Shown here in pieces: positions 1 to 5,911 of a DNA stretch of 11,407 nt. How positions within the stretch are numbered: the stretch's first letter is position 1; each line of letters begins with the position of its first letter. The stretch covers positions 1-11,407 of the forward strand of contig DLYJ01000074.1 in the NCBI GenBank assembly GCA_003447785.1, written 5' to 3'. The translations under genes were made by a program, and so were the position numbers. The notes beneath the pieces were generated by a model. It searched no databases, was not told the origin of the DNA, and was given only the letters and a program-made list of their open reading frames with translations. Source of the DNA: Treponema sp. GTDB lineage: Bacteria; Spirochaetota; Spirochaetia; Treponematales; Treponemataceae.

Positions 1-482
1 TCATTCAGCTGGGCAACGCCGATATCATCATCATCGATACCGGTGCGGGAATTGCCAACAACGTACTGCAGTTTGTCGCTGCCGCAGATGAAGTTTATGT
101 AGTTACAACTCCTGAACCAACTGCGATTACAGACGCATACGGGATGATTAAAATCATCACGACTGAACTTGTTGACCGGGAAATCAACATCAAGCTTCTT
201 GTAAACCGCGTTCACTCGGCAGAAGAAGGTAAGAAAATTTCTGACCGCATCATCACAATCGTCGGCCAGTTCCTTAACTATAAAGTTGACTACATCGGCT
301 TTGTTTACGATGACCCTGTTGTTTCAGCATCGGTTATCCGCCAGAAGCCGTTTATGATTGTAAACCCGACTTCTAAGCCTGCCCAATGTATCAAACACAT
401 TGTGGGACGCATAGAAAAAACTGAACTTACATCAAGCGAAGGTGTTTCAAGTTTCCTCCGCAAGTTCCTCAGAAAAAAATAA
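1..482 (+). CDS. flhG: FlhG (MinD-like flagellar number/placement ATPase), 3' part
   Basis: This is the C-terminal part of a MinD/ParA-type P-loop ATPase; the start and the deviant Walker A lie before the window. The reading frame begins at base 3 and stays open to the TAA at 480-482 (159 codons). The segment DIIIIDTGAGI (from base 24) is the Walker B/switch II motif of MinD and FlhG. It is followed by VVTTPEPTAITDAYG, typical of the FlhG/YlxH branch rather than of cell-division MinD. The last residues, SSFLRKFLRKK, form a short basic amphipathic helix of the kind MinD/FlhG proteins use for ATP-dependent membrane binding. In the family, FlhG works with the GTPase FlhF to control where and how many flagella are built. 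The following flagellar sigma factor gene supports this assignment. An ATG at 144 is internal, not the start. Confidence 0.9.
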   Translation, partial: IQLGNADIIIIDTGAGIANNVLQFVAAADEVYVVTTPEPTAITDAYGMIKIITTELVDREINIKLLVNRVHSAEEGKKISDRIITIVGQFLNYKVDYIGFVYDDPVVSASVIRQKPFMIVNPTSKPAQCIKHIVGRIEKTELTSSEGVSSFLRKFLRKK

Positions 483-523
483 AAACTTGACCTAACGGGC
501 TTTTTGCCTTAATCTTTAATAGT

Positions 524-530
524 GGGAGGA
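524..530 (+). promoter_or_regulatory. Ribosome binding site fixing a GTG start
   Basis: GGGAGGA lies 5 bases before the GTG at 536. The nearer ATG at 534 is followed at once by TGA (ATGTGA), so it cannot be the start. The strong site and its spacing support GTG as the true initiation codon of the two-TM protein. Confidence 0.75.
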
Positions 531-535
531 AAGAT

Positions 536-1354
536 GTGATTAATGTAAAATCCGTCAGTATATCAGCTGCAACAGGATTTATCTTATCATTTCTTGTGGG
601 AATCATATGTAGAAACGCTTTTCTGAGCGTTCTCTTCAGGGCATTTATCTCTGCTCTTGTATTCTCCGCCGTCGCTGCCGGCAGTTCTTTCCTTTATTCA
701 AAATTTCTGTCCCAAGACGGTGTAACCTCTGAGCCTTCTTCCCGGCCTCAAAGCCGCACAAGCGGTCAGGTAGATCTGGTCATCGACGATGACCCCCTTG
801 AAGAAGAAGAAAACGGACCGAAATTCTTTGTAGAAAACAACAGAAGCGCTCTTCAAAGTGACGCAAAACCTTCTGCCGCGGAAAAAGTAGATCCCGACGA
901 AGATGTTACTGAAGAAAGTGCTGAAGAAGCAGCAAGTGTTTCTGATTCAGCTCCGGTTGAACCGGTTGCACCTTCCTCTAGTGCACCTGTTAATCCGGTG
1001 CCGGCCCCAGAACCGGAGGTTACTGCGCCGCCAAAAGCCATGGACGCAGTTCCAAAGAATGATGCGGCCTTTACGCCGGTCAACCTTGCAGCCTCCGCTC
1101 CCCAGGTTTCAGCTTCCCCGGAAGGTGCTCCTGCAGACGAACAGCTGCCCGAAGTTGACAGTCTTCCTGATATCGAAGATTTGGATACAGGCAAGAAAGA
1201 TGGCGAAATTGGTGATATAATTAATGATAGTGAATTTGCAACTTCCGGTAAATCTTCCGGTGGTGCGCAGTTCCCGGACGGGCAGACAGCCAGCACCCAA
1301 AATGCTGATGTCATGGCCCAGGCAATAAGAACTATATTGTCAAAAGACAATTAA
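536..1354 (+). CDS. Two-TM protein with long acidic Pro/Ala/Ser-rich tail, unknown function
   Basis: I do not recognise this 272-residue protein. It starts with GTG after a strong ribosome binding site. Residues about 7-25 and 33-54 are two hydrophobic membrane segments joined by a short loop with Arg26 and Arg35. Residues about 58-250 are low-complexity: rich in Glu/Asp early (DDDPLEEEE near residues 83-91), then in Pro, Ala, Val and Ser, and probably disordered. The end (about 255-270, NADVMAQAIRTILSK) is predicted to be an amphipathic helix and looks like the only ordered part of the tail. It lies 53 bp after flhG and 15 bp before the flagellar sigma gene. A role as a membrane-anchored tether or partner for a flagellar regulator is inference from position only. 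Overlapping reading frames on both strands are by-products of the biased composition. Confidence 0.8.
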   Translation: MINVKSVSISAATGFILSFLVGIICRNAFLSVLFRAFISALVFSAVAAGSSFLYSKFLSQDGVTSEPSSRPQSRTSGQVDLVIDDDPLEEEENGPKFFVENNRSALQSDAKPSAAEKVDPDEDVTEESAEEAASVSDSAPVEPVAPSSSAPVNPVPAPEPEVTAPPKAMDAVPKNDAAFTPVNLAASAPQVSASPEGAPADEQLPEVDSLPDIEDLDTGKKDGEIGDIINDSEFATSGKSSGGAQFPDGQTASTQNADVMAQAIRTILSKDN

Positions 1355-1369
1355 AAAAAAGGAAAATAT

Positions 1370-2167
1370 ATGGACGCTGAAAAGCCGCAGATTATTAACG
1401 ACGAAGAAGAAGACAAACTTTGGATTGAATTCAAAAAAACAAGATCTCCTCAGTTACGCGACAGGCTCATAAGACAATATATGCCTTTGGTTAAGTATGT
1501 TGCTGGTAAGGTATCTGTAGGACTTCCTGCCAGTATGGAATTTGATGATTTAGTTGGATTTGGTCAGTTTGGACTTCTTGATGCAATCAATAAGTATGAC
1601 CCGGAAAAAAATGTAAAATTCAAAACTTACGCCGTAACACGTATCCGCGGTGCAATTTTTGATGAAATGCGTCAGCTGGACTGGGTTCCCCGCTCTGTTC
1701 GTCAGAAATCCCGGGAAATTGAAGATACAATCTCTGAACTTGAATCAAAACTTGGACGTACTGCCAGCGATTCAGAAATCGCAGAGCAGATGAACCTCAC
1801 GGAAGAAGAATATCACCAGACAATCATGAAGGTTAGTGCTTCAAGCATTATTTCCCTCAACGATGTATGGAACAGCGGAGATGACAATGATCATCTTTCC
1901 ATCGCCGATACAATTGAGTCACCTTCAAGCTTAAATCCTGATGTTCAGATTGAACGGGAAGAAATCCGCAAGGTTATTATTCAGGCAATCAACGAACTTC
2001 CGGAAAAAGAAAAAATGGTAATCGTTCTCTACTATCACGAGGATTTGACCTTTAAGGAAATCGGTCAGGTTCTCGATGTAAGTGAATCAAGAATTTCTCA
2101 GCTGCACACAAAGGCAAACCTGCGCCTCCGTGCAAAATTGACAAACTTCCGCAAGGGAATTATTTAA
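1370..2167 (+). CDS. fliA: Flagellar RNA polymerase sigma factor, FliA/WhiG family (sigma-28)
   Basis: This is a 265-residue sigma-70-family factor that would direct RNA polymerase to late flagellar promoters. Region 2 includes FDDLVGFGQFGLLDAI from residue 58, followed by FKTYAVTRIRGAIFDEM. Next comes RQLDWVPRSVRQ (residues 101-112), a signature of the FliA/WhiG group at the region 2/3 boundary. Region 3 follows (LGRTASDSEIAEQMNLTEEE). Region 4 begins at LPEKEKMVIVLYY (residue 210), and its helix-turn-helix FKEIGQVLDVSESRISQLH would contact the -35 element. There is no region 1.1, and the length is normal for the family. The ATG at 1370 follows AAGGA (1359-1363). It lies 15 bp after the two-TM gene and 14 bp before the FapA gene. 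No anti-sigma gene (flgM) is visible in the window. Spirochaete members are often labelled whiG. Confidence 0.93.
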   Translation: MDAEKPQIINDEEEDKLWIEFKKTRSPQLRDRLIRQYMPLVKYVAGKVSVGLPASMEFDDLVGFGQFGLLDAINKYDPEKNVKFKTYAVTRIRGAIFDEMRQLDWVPRSVRQKSREIEDTISELESKLGRTASDSEIAEQMNLTEEEYHQTIMKVSASSIISLNDVWNSGDDNDHLSIADTIESPSSLNPDVQIEREEIRKVIIQAINELPEKEKMVIVLYYHEDLTFKEIGQVLDVSESRISQLHTKANLRLRAKLTNFRKGII

Positions 2168-2181
2168 TTCAAGAAAAAATC

Positions 2182-4152
2182 ATGGTTACCTTAGACACGA
2201 TCAGAACAGATATGGCAGAACTTCTCAAGCTTGAACAGAGCGTTCAAAGCGTTGAAGTCAGGGCAGACACCCTGGAAGAAGCCCTCGCAGACGCCGCTGT
2301 TCAATTGGGTACAAAGGTTGCAAATCTCGAATACGAAGTCCGGGAAAAAGGTTTTGAAGGCTTTCTTGGTCTTGCAAAAAAGCCGTGGACAATAGTTGTT
2401 TACCAGAACGCAGAAACTGTTGCCAAAATCGCAAAGGAAAAGGAAATCAGCCTCTTTGGCAACGAAGAACTGGCAGAAGAAGAAATCCACACAGATAAAG
2501 ACGGCGAATACTTTATCCACAGATTCGGGTCGGAACTTCATCTCAAAATCAATCCCCCTGTTGGAAATGGAAAGCCTGTTGATGCAGATGAAATTATTGC
2601 AGACCTCAAGCGTCCGGATACAAAAGACCTGGACGAAAAGAAGATACGCCATTTTGCAGAATCCGGTACCGGAGGCGTTTACGAAGTTATCGGTACTTAC
2701 ACCCATGAACCTGCAAACGATGCCCTGTTCGTAATCGATATTTCAAATGACGAAATGAAGGCTACCTGTACAATCAATGCTCCTTCACTTGGTGGTGCAG
2801 ACATCAGCCACGAAATGATTGAACGCGCCCTTAAAACTCAGGGAGTTGTTGCAGGTATTAGTGACGAAAAAATTGAAGCCCTCGTTGACCGGCCGGTTTA
2901 CAATGTGCCGGTTGTTGTTGCAGAAGCCGTTCAGCCCATTGACGGACGGGATGCTTATATCGCATACAACTTTGAAACTGACCGCTCCAAGATTCGTGCA
3001 AAAGAAGCTGCAAACGGTCAGGTTAACTTTAAGGAACTCAACCTTATTCAGAACGTTGTACAGGGACAGCCTCTTGCCCAAAAAATGCTTGCTGAACGCG
3101 GCCGATCTGGAAAAACTCTCTTCGGCCGTTATCTCGAAGCTAAAAACGGAAAAGACATCAACCTGCCGCTGGGAAAGAACGTTACTGTGGACTCCGACGG
3201 ACGCACAATTCTTGCCGCAATGGACGGTCAGGTTCTCCTCATTAACGATAAAATCAATGTTGAACCTATCATGGAAGTTGATGGAGTTAACATTAAAACC
3301 GGTAACATCACCTTCCTCGGAACCGTTATCGTTAACGGCAACGTTGAAGACGGATTTGACGTCAAGGCAAGCGGTAACATCGAAGTTAACGGTGCCGTTG
3401 GTGCAAGTCACCTGGAAAGCGACGGAGATATCATCGTAAGCCAGGGTATTGTTGGTCGTGATGAAGGCGAAATCATCTGCGGCGGCTCGCTCTGGGCAAA
3501 ATTCATTCAGAATACAAAGGTTACGGTTCAGGAAAATATCATTGTAAATGACTCAATCATGAACAGTGAAGTTTCTGCCCAGCGCCGTATTATTCTTCAG
3601 GGAAAGCGCGCTCAGATTACCGGTGGACATCTGTTTGCAACAGAAACCGTTCTTGCAAAAAACATCGGTTCAGCCGGTGGCGGTACAGAAACAGTTATCG
3701 AAGTCGGTGTGGATCCTAAGGCCAAGCACCGCCTTGCAGAACTCCTTGAAATGCAGGGCAATAACCTTAAAGAACTTGAAGAACTTGAACTCAACCTTCA
3801 GACCCTGGAAAACCAGAAGAAGATTCGTAAAAATCTTCCGAAAGACAAGGAAGAAAACCTCAAGAAACTGGGTGTCCGAAAGGCCGAAATCAAAAAAGAA
3901 AACGAAGAGTTCAATACAGAAATTACATCCATTCAGGCACACCTTCGTGAACTCAAAAATATTGGTAAGGTATATGCGTCCGGAACAGTCTACACTGGCG
4001 TTAAAATCTACGTTCGTGATGAAAAGGACGAAGTCCGCGCAGATGTTAAGAGCGTAACATTCTACTACGAAGAAGGCTTTGTCCGCCGCGGCAAGTATGT
4101 TCAGCCGGAATTTGACGATATAAAGGGACCTGATGGCTATTCAACCAATTGA
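2182..4152 (+). CDS. FapA family (DUF342) protein with N-terminal Jag-N-like domain
   Basis: This is a 656-residue DUF342/FapA protein. Residues about 24-76 (TLEEALADAAVQLG through GFEGFLGLAKKPWTIVVY) match the Jag-N pattern found at the start of KhpB/Jag proteins. The FapA core follows: RDAYIAY near residue 256, then NVVQGQPLA near 291 and GKTLFGR near 311. After that comes a repeating Gly/Val/Asn-rich stretch (about 365-500, GNITFLGTVIVNGNVEDGF and similar turns) expected to form a right-handed beta-helix. Residues about 515-590 are a charged coiled coil, followed by a short beta-rich end. Vibrio FapA is needed for flagellar assembly and responds to sugar transport, and the position after the flagellar sigma gene fits such a role. 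The biochemical function is unknown, and 'polymerase' labels seen on some relatives are unfounded. The ribosome binding site is weak (CAAGAAA). The last 20 bp overlap the next gene. Confidence 0.88.
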   Translation: MVTLDTIRTDMAELLKLEQSVQSVEVRADTLEEALADAAVQLGTKVANLEYEVREKGFEGFLGLAKKPWTIVVYQNAETVAKIAKEKEISLFGNEELAEEEIHTDKDGEYFIHRFGSELHLKINPPVGNGKPVDADEIIADLKRPDTKDLDEKKIRHFAESGTGGVYEVIGTYTHEPANDALFVIDISNDEMKATCTINAPSLGGADISHEMIERALKTQGVVAGISDEKIEALVDRPVYNVPVVVAEAVQPIDGRDAYIAYNFETDRSKIRAKEAANGQVNFKELNLIQNVVQGQPLAQKMLAERGRSGKTLFGRYLEAKNGKDINLPLGKNVTVDSDGRTILAAMDGQVLLINDKINVEPIMEVDGVNIKTGNITFLGTVIVNGNVEDGFDVKASGNIEVNGAVGASHLESDGDIIVSQGIVGRDEGEIICGGSLWAKFIQNTKVTVQENIIVNDSIMNSEVSAQRRIILQGKRAQITGGHLFATETVLAKNIGSAGGGTETVIEVGVDPKAKHRLAELLEMQGNNLKELEELELNLQTLENQKKIRKNLPKDKEENLKKLGVRKAEIKKENEEFNTEITSIQAHLRELKNIGKVYASGTVYTGVKIYVRDEKDEVRADVKSVTFYYEEGFVRRGKYVQPEFDDIKGPDGYSTN

Positions 4153-4459
4153 TCTGCAGACAATGTATTCTCAAATGAATAACGTCGCAAAGACTGTTTC
4201 ACAGATGCAGCAGGGTAACCAGCTTACCCAGGCCATGCAGGAAGCAAATTTAATCAGGCAGAATGCGGAGCAGGCAACCTTAGTTCATAAAACCGCAGAT
4301 GACCAGGCAAAATCCCAGCAGGTAAAGGATGAAGGTCACCAGAGTCAGCAGGGGGATGCGGGTCAGAAAAAAGACAGGGAGGGCGAAGAACAGCCTAAAA
4401 AAAAGGTTTCGGAAATCCGTGAGTCCTATCTTGGCTTAAATGTAGATATTTCGGGGTAA
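4133..4459 (+). CDS. Small Gln-rich charged protein, unknown function
   Basis: This 108-residue protein begins inside the end of the FapA-family gene (20 bp overlap, different frame) and has its own AAAGGGA site at 4122-4128 before the ATG. Three parts can be seen. The N-terminus, MAIQPIDLQTMYSQMNNVAK, looks like a structured helix start. A Gln/Ala-rich helical middle follows (about 25-65), and then a very polar Lys/Glu/Gln stretch (about 66-92). A short ordered end, EIRESYLGLNVDISG, closes the protein. There is no signal peptide or membrane segment. I do not recognise a named family. The layout of a short conserved head, variable polar middle and conserved tail suggests a real protein whose two ends bind partners. 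The overlap suggests translational coupling to the FapA-family protein. An A8 run at 4397-4404 creates a slippery heptamer, described separately. Confidence 0.75.
   Translation: MAIQPIDLQTMYSQMNNVAKTVSQMQQGNQLTQAMQEANLIRQNAEQATLVHKTADDQAKSQQVKDEGHQSQQGDAGQKKDREGEEQPKKKVSEIRESYLGLNVDISG
4376..4422 (+). other. Candidate -1 frameshift signal (A AAA AAG with upstream SD-like stretch)
   Basis: Bases 4399-4405 read A AAA AAG in the phase needed for -1 slippage of the small Gln-rich gene, the same heptamer used in E. coli dnaX. An SD-like AGGGAGGG lies upstream at 4376-4383, 13 bases before the A8 run. A shifted ribosome would add GFGNP and stop at TGA 4420-4422, giving a product about 13 residues shorter than the normal one and lacking the conserved-looking end. 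The downstream hairpin is weak (CGG/CCG around 4410-4419). Lys-rich coding in AT-rich DNA makes such runs by chance, so this is tentative. Confidence 0.25.
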
Positions 4460-4465
4460 TTATAA

Positions 4466-5173
4466 ATGATCGGAATTTCAGTTCTAGCATTTTTTCTCAT
4501 CGTGCTGAATATAGTTTTTTGGTTTGTGTTTTTGCGCAAGTTCAAAAAACTGTTTTCTACGGACGATATACTTTATTCAACACGTGCCGAAGTTACCCGC
4601 ATGATTGAAGATATCAACCGCATTACAGCCCGGGATATTGATTTAATTGAATCAAAACTCAAACAGCTAAAGGCCGCCGCCGCTGATGCAGACCGTCACA
4701 TTTCCGTTGCCAAATCAGAACTTGATAAAAAAGCAAAATCCTGGGAGCTTCAAAAGACAATTTCCCAGGCGTCAATTATTGCAGGAAATACAAATTCACG
4801 ACCGTCTCCCACACAAAGAACTGAGTCCCTGACCGACAGCATGAGGGCGCAGGATGTTTATTCAATTACTCATGAGGGAAAGATGGCCCTCCACGAACAG
4901 CAGGGCACCTTGGATTTTGAGGAAGAAGAAGAGCACCCACTTGTTTCCAAAACAGGAACAAAATTCATGATAGACGACCAGGGGTCGACAGTTGCTTCAA
5001 TTCCTAAACTCGGCCTCAACGTTACATACACGGACAATCCGGTTAAGCCTAAAAAGTCTTCTTCTCAGAAAGTAAAGGAACTTTATGAAAAAGGCTATAG
5101 CGTGGACGAAATTGCAAAGGAACTTTCCATGACAGTAACGGAAGTTCAGTTTGCAATCGATATGGATTTTTAA
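4466..5173 (+). CDS. Single-TM protein with C-terminal HTH-like tail, SwrB/DUF6115-like
   Basis: This is a 235-residue protein. Residues about 3-23 (ISVLAFFLIVLNIVFWFVFL) are one membrane segment followed by basic RKFKK, so the body is likely cytoplasmic. Residues about 45-95 form a charged helical, coiled-coil-like region. Residues about 100-192 are polar and probably flexible. The last 34 residues (202-235, KVKELYEKGYSVDEIAKELS then TVTEVQFAIDMDF) form a helix-turn-helix-like motif, with Tyr-x-x-Gly-x-Ser-x-x-Glu-Ile-Ala as its core. This layout of N-terminal TM plus C-terminal short HTH-like tail matches the SwrB/YlxL (DUF6115) family of Firmicutes. There swrB follows sigD and promotes maturation of the flagellar basal body export gate. 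Here it is the last gene of the flagellar block, in keeping with that role. Family membership is from recall of the pattern, not from a search. Confidence 0.8.
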   Translation: MIGISVLAFFLIVLNIVFWFVFLRKFKKLFSTDDILYSTRAEVTRMIEDINRITARDIDLIESKLKQLKAAAADADRHISVAKSELDKKAKSWELQKTISQASIIAGNTNSRPSPTQRTESLTDSMRAQDVYSITHEGKMALHEQQGTLDFEEEEEHPLVSKTGTKFMIDDQGSTVASIPKLGLNVTYTDNPVKPKKSSSQKVKELYEKGYSVDEIAKELSMTVTEVQFAIDMDF

Positions 5174-5207
5174 TTTCCGCTCTTCCGTTAACACAATTTT
5201 CTTTTTT
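5136..5207 (+). terminator. Possible long-loop terminator at end of flagellar block
   Basis: TAACGGAAG (5136-5144, inside the last gene) is a perfect inverted match to CTTCCGTTA (5182-5190), a 9-bp stem with a 37-base loop. A T-rich stretch, TTTTCTTTTTT (5197-5207), begins 6 bases after the stem. The long loop and the gap before the T run are unusual for an intrinsic terminator. No better hairpin was seen between the two operons. Confidence 0.35.
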
Positions 5208-5225
5208 CCTTAACACTTTATTATG

Positions 5226-5253
5226 TTGAAATCCCGATATTTTGTGATAAAAT
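5226..5253 (+). promoter_or_regulatory. Promoter of the V-type ATPase operon (sigma-70 type)
   Basis: TTGAAA (5226-5231) and TAAAAT (5248-5253) are separated by 16 bases, each 5 of 6 to consensus. A TG one base before the -10 (5245-5246) makes it an extended -10. Transcription would start near 5260, leaving a leader of about 40 bases before atpE. A second, weaker overlapping pair, TTGTGA (5242-5247) and TATAAC (5265-5270) with 17 bases between, is also possible. The region is very AT-rich, as promoters and chance matches both are. Confidence 0.55.
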
Positions 5254-5299
5254 TTATACGGTTGTATAACTATAAATTCAGACAAAAAGCGAGGTTCAA

Positions 5300-5911
5300 A
5301 TGGACACTCAGGTAGAAGAGTTAATTGACAGAATCAAAAGAGACGGTGTTGCCGCTGCTGAGAATTCTGCTTCCAAGACAATTTCTGAGGCTCAGAAAGA
5401 AGCCGAAAAAATCATTTCAAATGCAAAAGCCGAAGCTGATAAAATCATCAGACAGGCTAAAGACGAAACTGAACGTCTCCAGAAATCCGGTGAAGATGCC
5501 ATCAGACAGGCCGGACGCAACCTTTTGATTGCTTTCAGAGACAGTATTCAGAAAGAACTTTCAACACTGGTTAACGGCGAAGTATCTTCTGTTTATTCAA
5601 AAGATATGCTGGTAAAACTTGTTCCGGAAGTTATTAAAGAATGGGTAAAAAACACTTCAGCAGAAGATGTTTCTGTCCTTCTTAACGAAAAAGATTTAAA
5701 GCAGGTCGAAGACGGGCTCAAGGCCGCACTCAAGGCAGAAATCTCCAAGGGATTGACTCTCGGAGTAGACAATTCTGTTGCTGCCGGCTTCCGTATCGGA
5801 GTAAAAGATGGTGCTGCTTTCTATGATTACTCTGCAGATTCTGTGGCAGAACTTTTCAGTTCATATCTTAATCCGAGAATCGCAAAACTTATGAAAGAGG
5901 CATCTAAATAG
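5300..5911 (+). CDS. atpE: V-type ATPase subunit E (peripheral stalk)
   Basis: This 203-residue protein forms the outer stalk that holds the A3B3 head still against the membrane stator. Residues about 1-80 are a long helix with regular Ala and charged positions (SEAQKEAEKIISNAKAEADK), the usual stalk coiled coil. Residues about 82-203 form the compact alpha/beta head-binding domain, including KLVPEVIKEWVK and the GFRIGVKDGAAFYDYS strand pair typical of subunit E. The length is normal. The ATG at 5300 is preceded by GAGG (5291-5294). It is the first gene of the ATPase operon, just after the promoter. Its stop TAG shares the G with the next gene's GTG start. No partner gene for the second stalk helix (G/H) is seen in the window. 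Confidence 0.9.
   Translation: MDTQVEELIDRIKRDGVAAAENSASKTISEAQKEAEKIISNAKAEADKIIRQAKDETERLQKSGEDAIRQAGRNLLIAFRDSIQKELSTLVNGEVSSVYSKDMLVKLVPEVIKEWVKNTSAEDVSVLLNEKDLKQVEDGLKAALKAEISKGLTLGVDNSVAAGFRIGVKDGAAFYDYSADSVAELFSSYLNPRIAKLMKEASK

Noticed and set aside
473..479. A7 run just before the flhG stop as a frameshift site extending the protein
   Set aside because: It is simply the Lys-rich membrane-targeting tail; no in-frame extension with recognisable sequence was seen, and no stimulator is present.
487..515. TTGACC at 487-492 as a -35 for a promoter after flhG
   Set aside because: The best -10 at 17-base spacing (TAATCT, 510-515) matches only 3 of 6, and the 53-bp gap is better read as an intra-operon spacer.
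853..1350. Long minus-strand reading frame (165 codons) opposite the two-TM gene
   Set aside because: It is antisense to the low-complexity Pro/Ala/Glu region, where biased codons remove stops; its own composition is Ser/Gly/Ala filler with no ribosome binding site or domain.
1301..1351. C-terminal helix of the two-TM protein as a DQAxxLR activator helix, the motif at the FlhG N-terminus that stimulates FlhF
   Set aside because: The order of residues (QAIRTIL) does not fit QAxxLR, so the resemblance is superficial.
2785..3411. Minus-strand and +2 frame open reading frames of about 206 codons over the FapA-family gene
   Set aside because: The FapA frame has clear domain structure over the whole stretch; the others have none and are shadows.
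5233..5240. CCCGATAT as a sigma-28 -10 box (GCCGATAA) upstream of the ATPase operon, which would tie it to the flagellar sigma factor
   Set aside because: Only 6 of 8 bases match, and no TAAA-type -35 lies at the required spacing; the TTGAAA/TAAAAT pair is much better.
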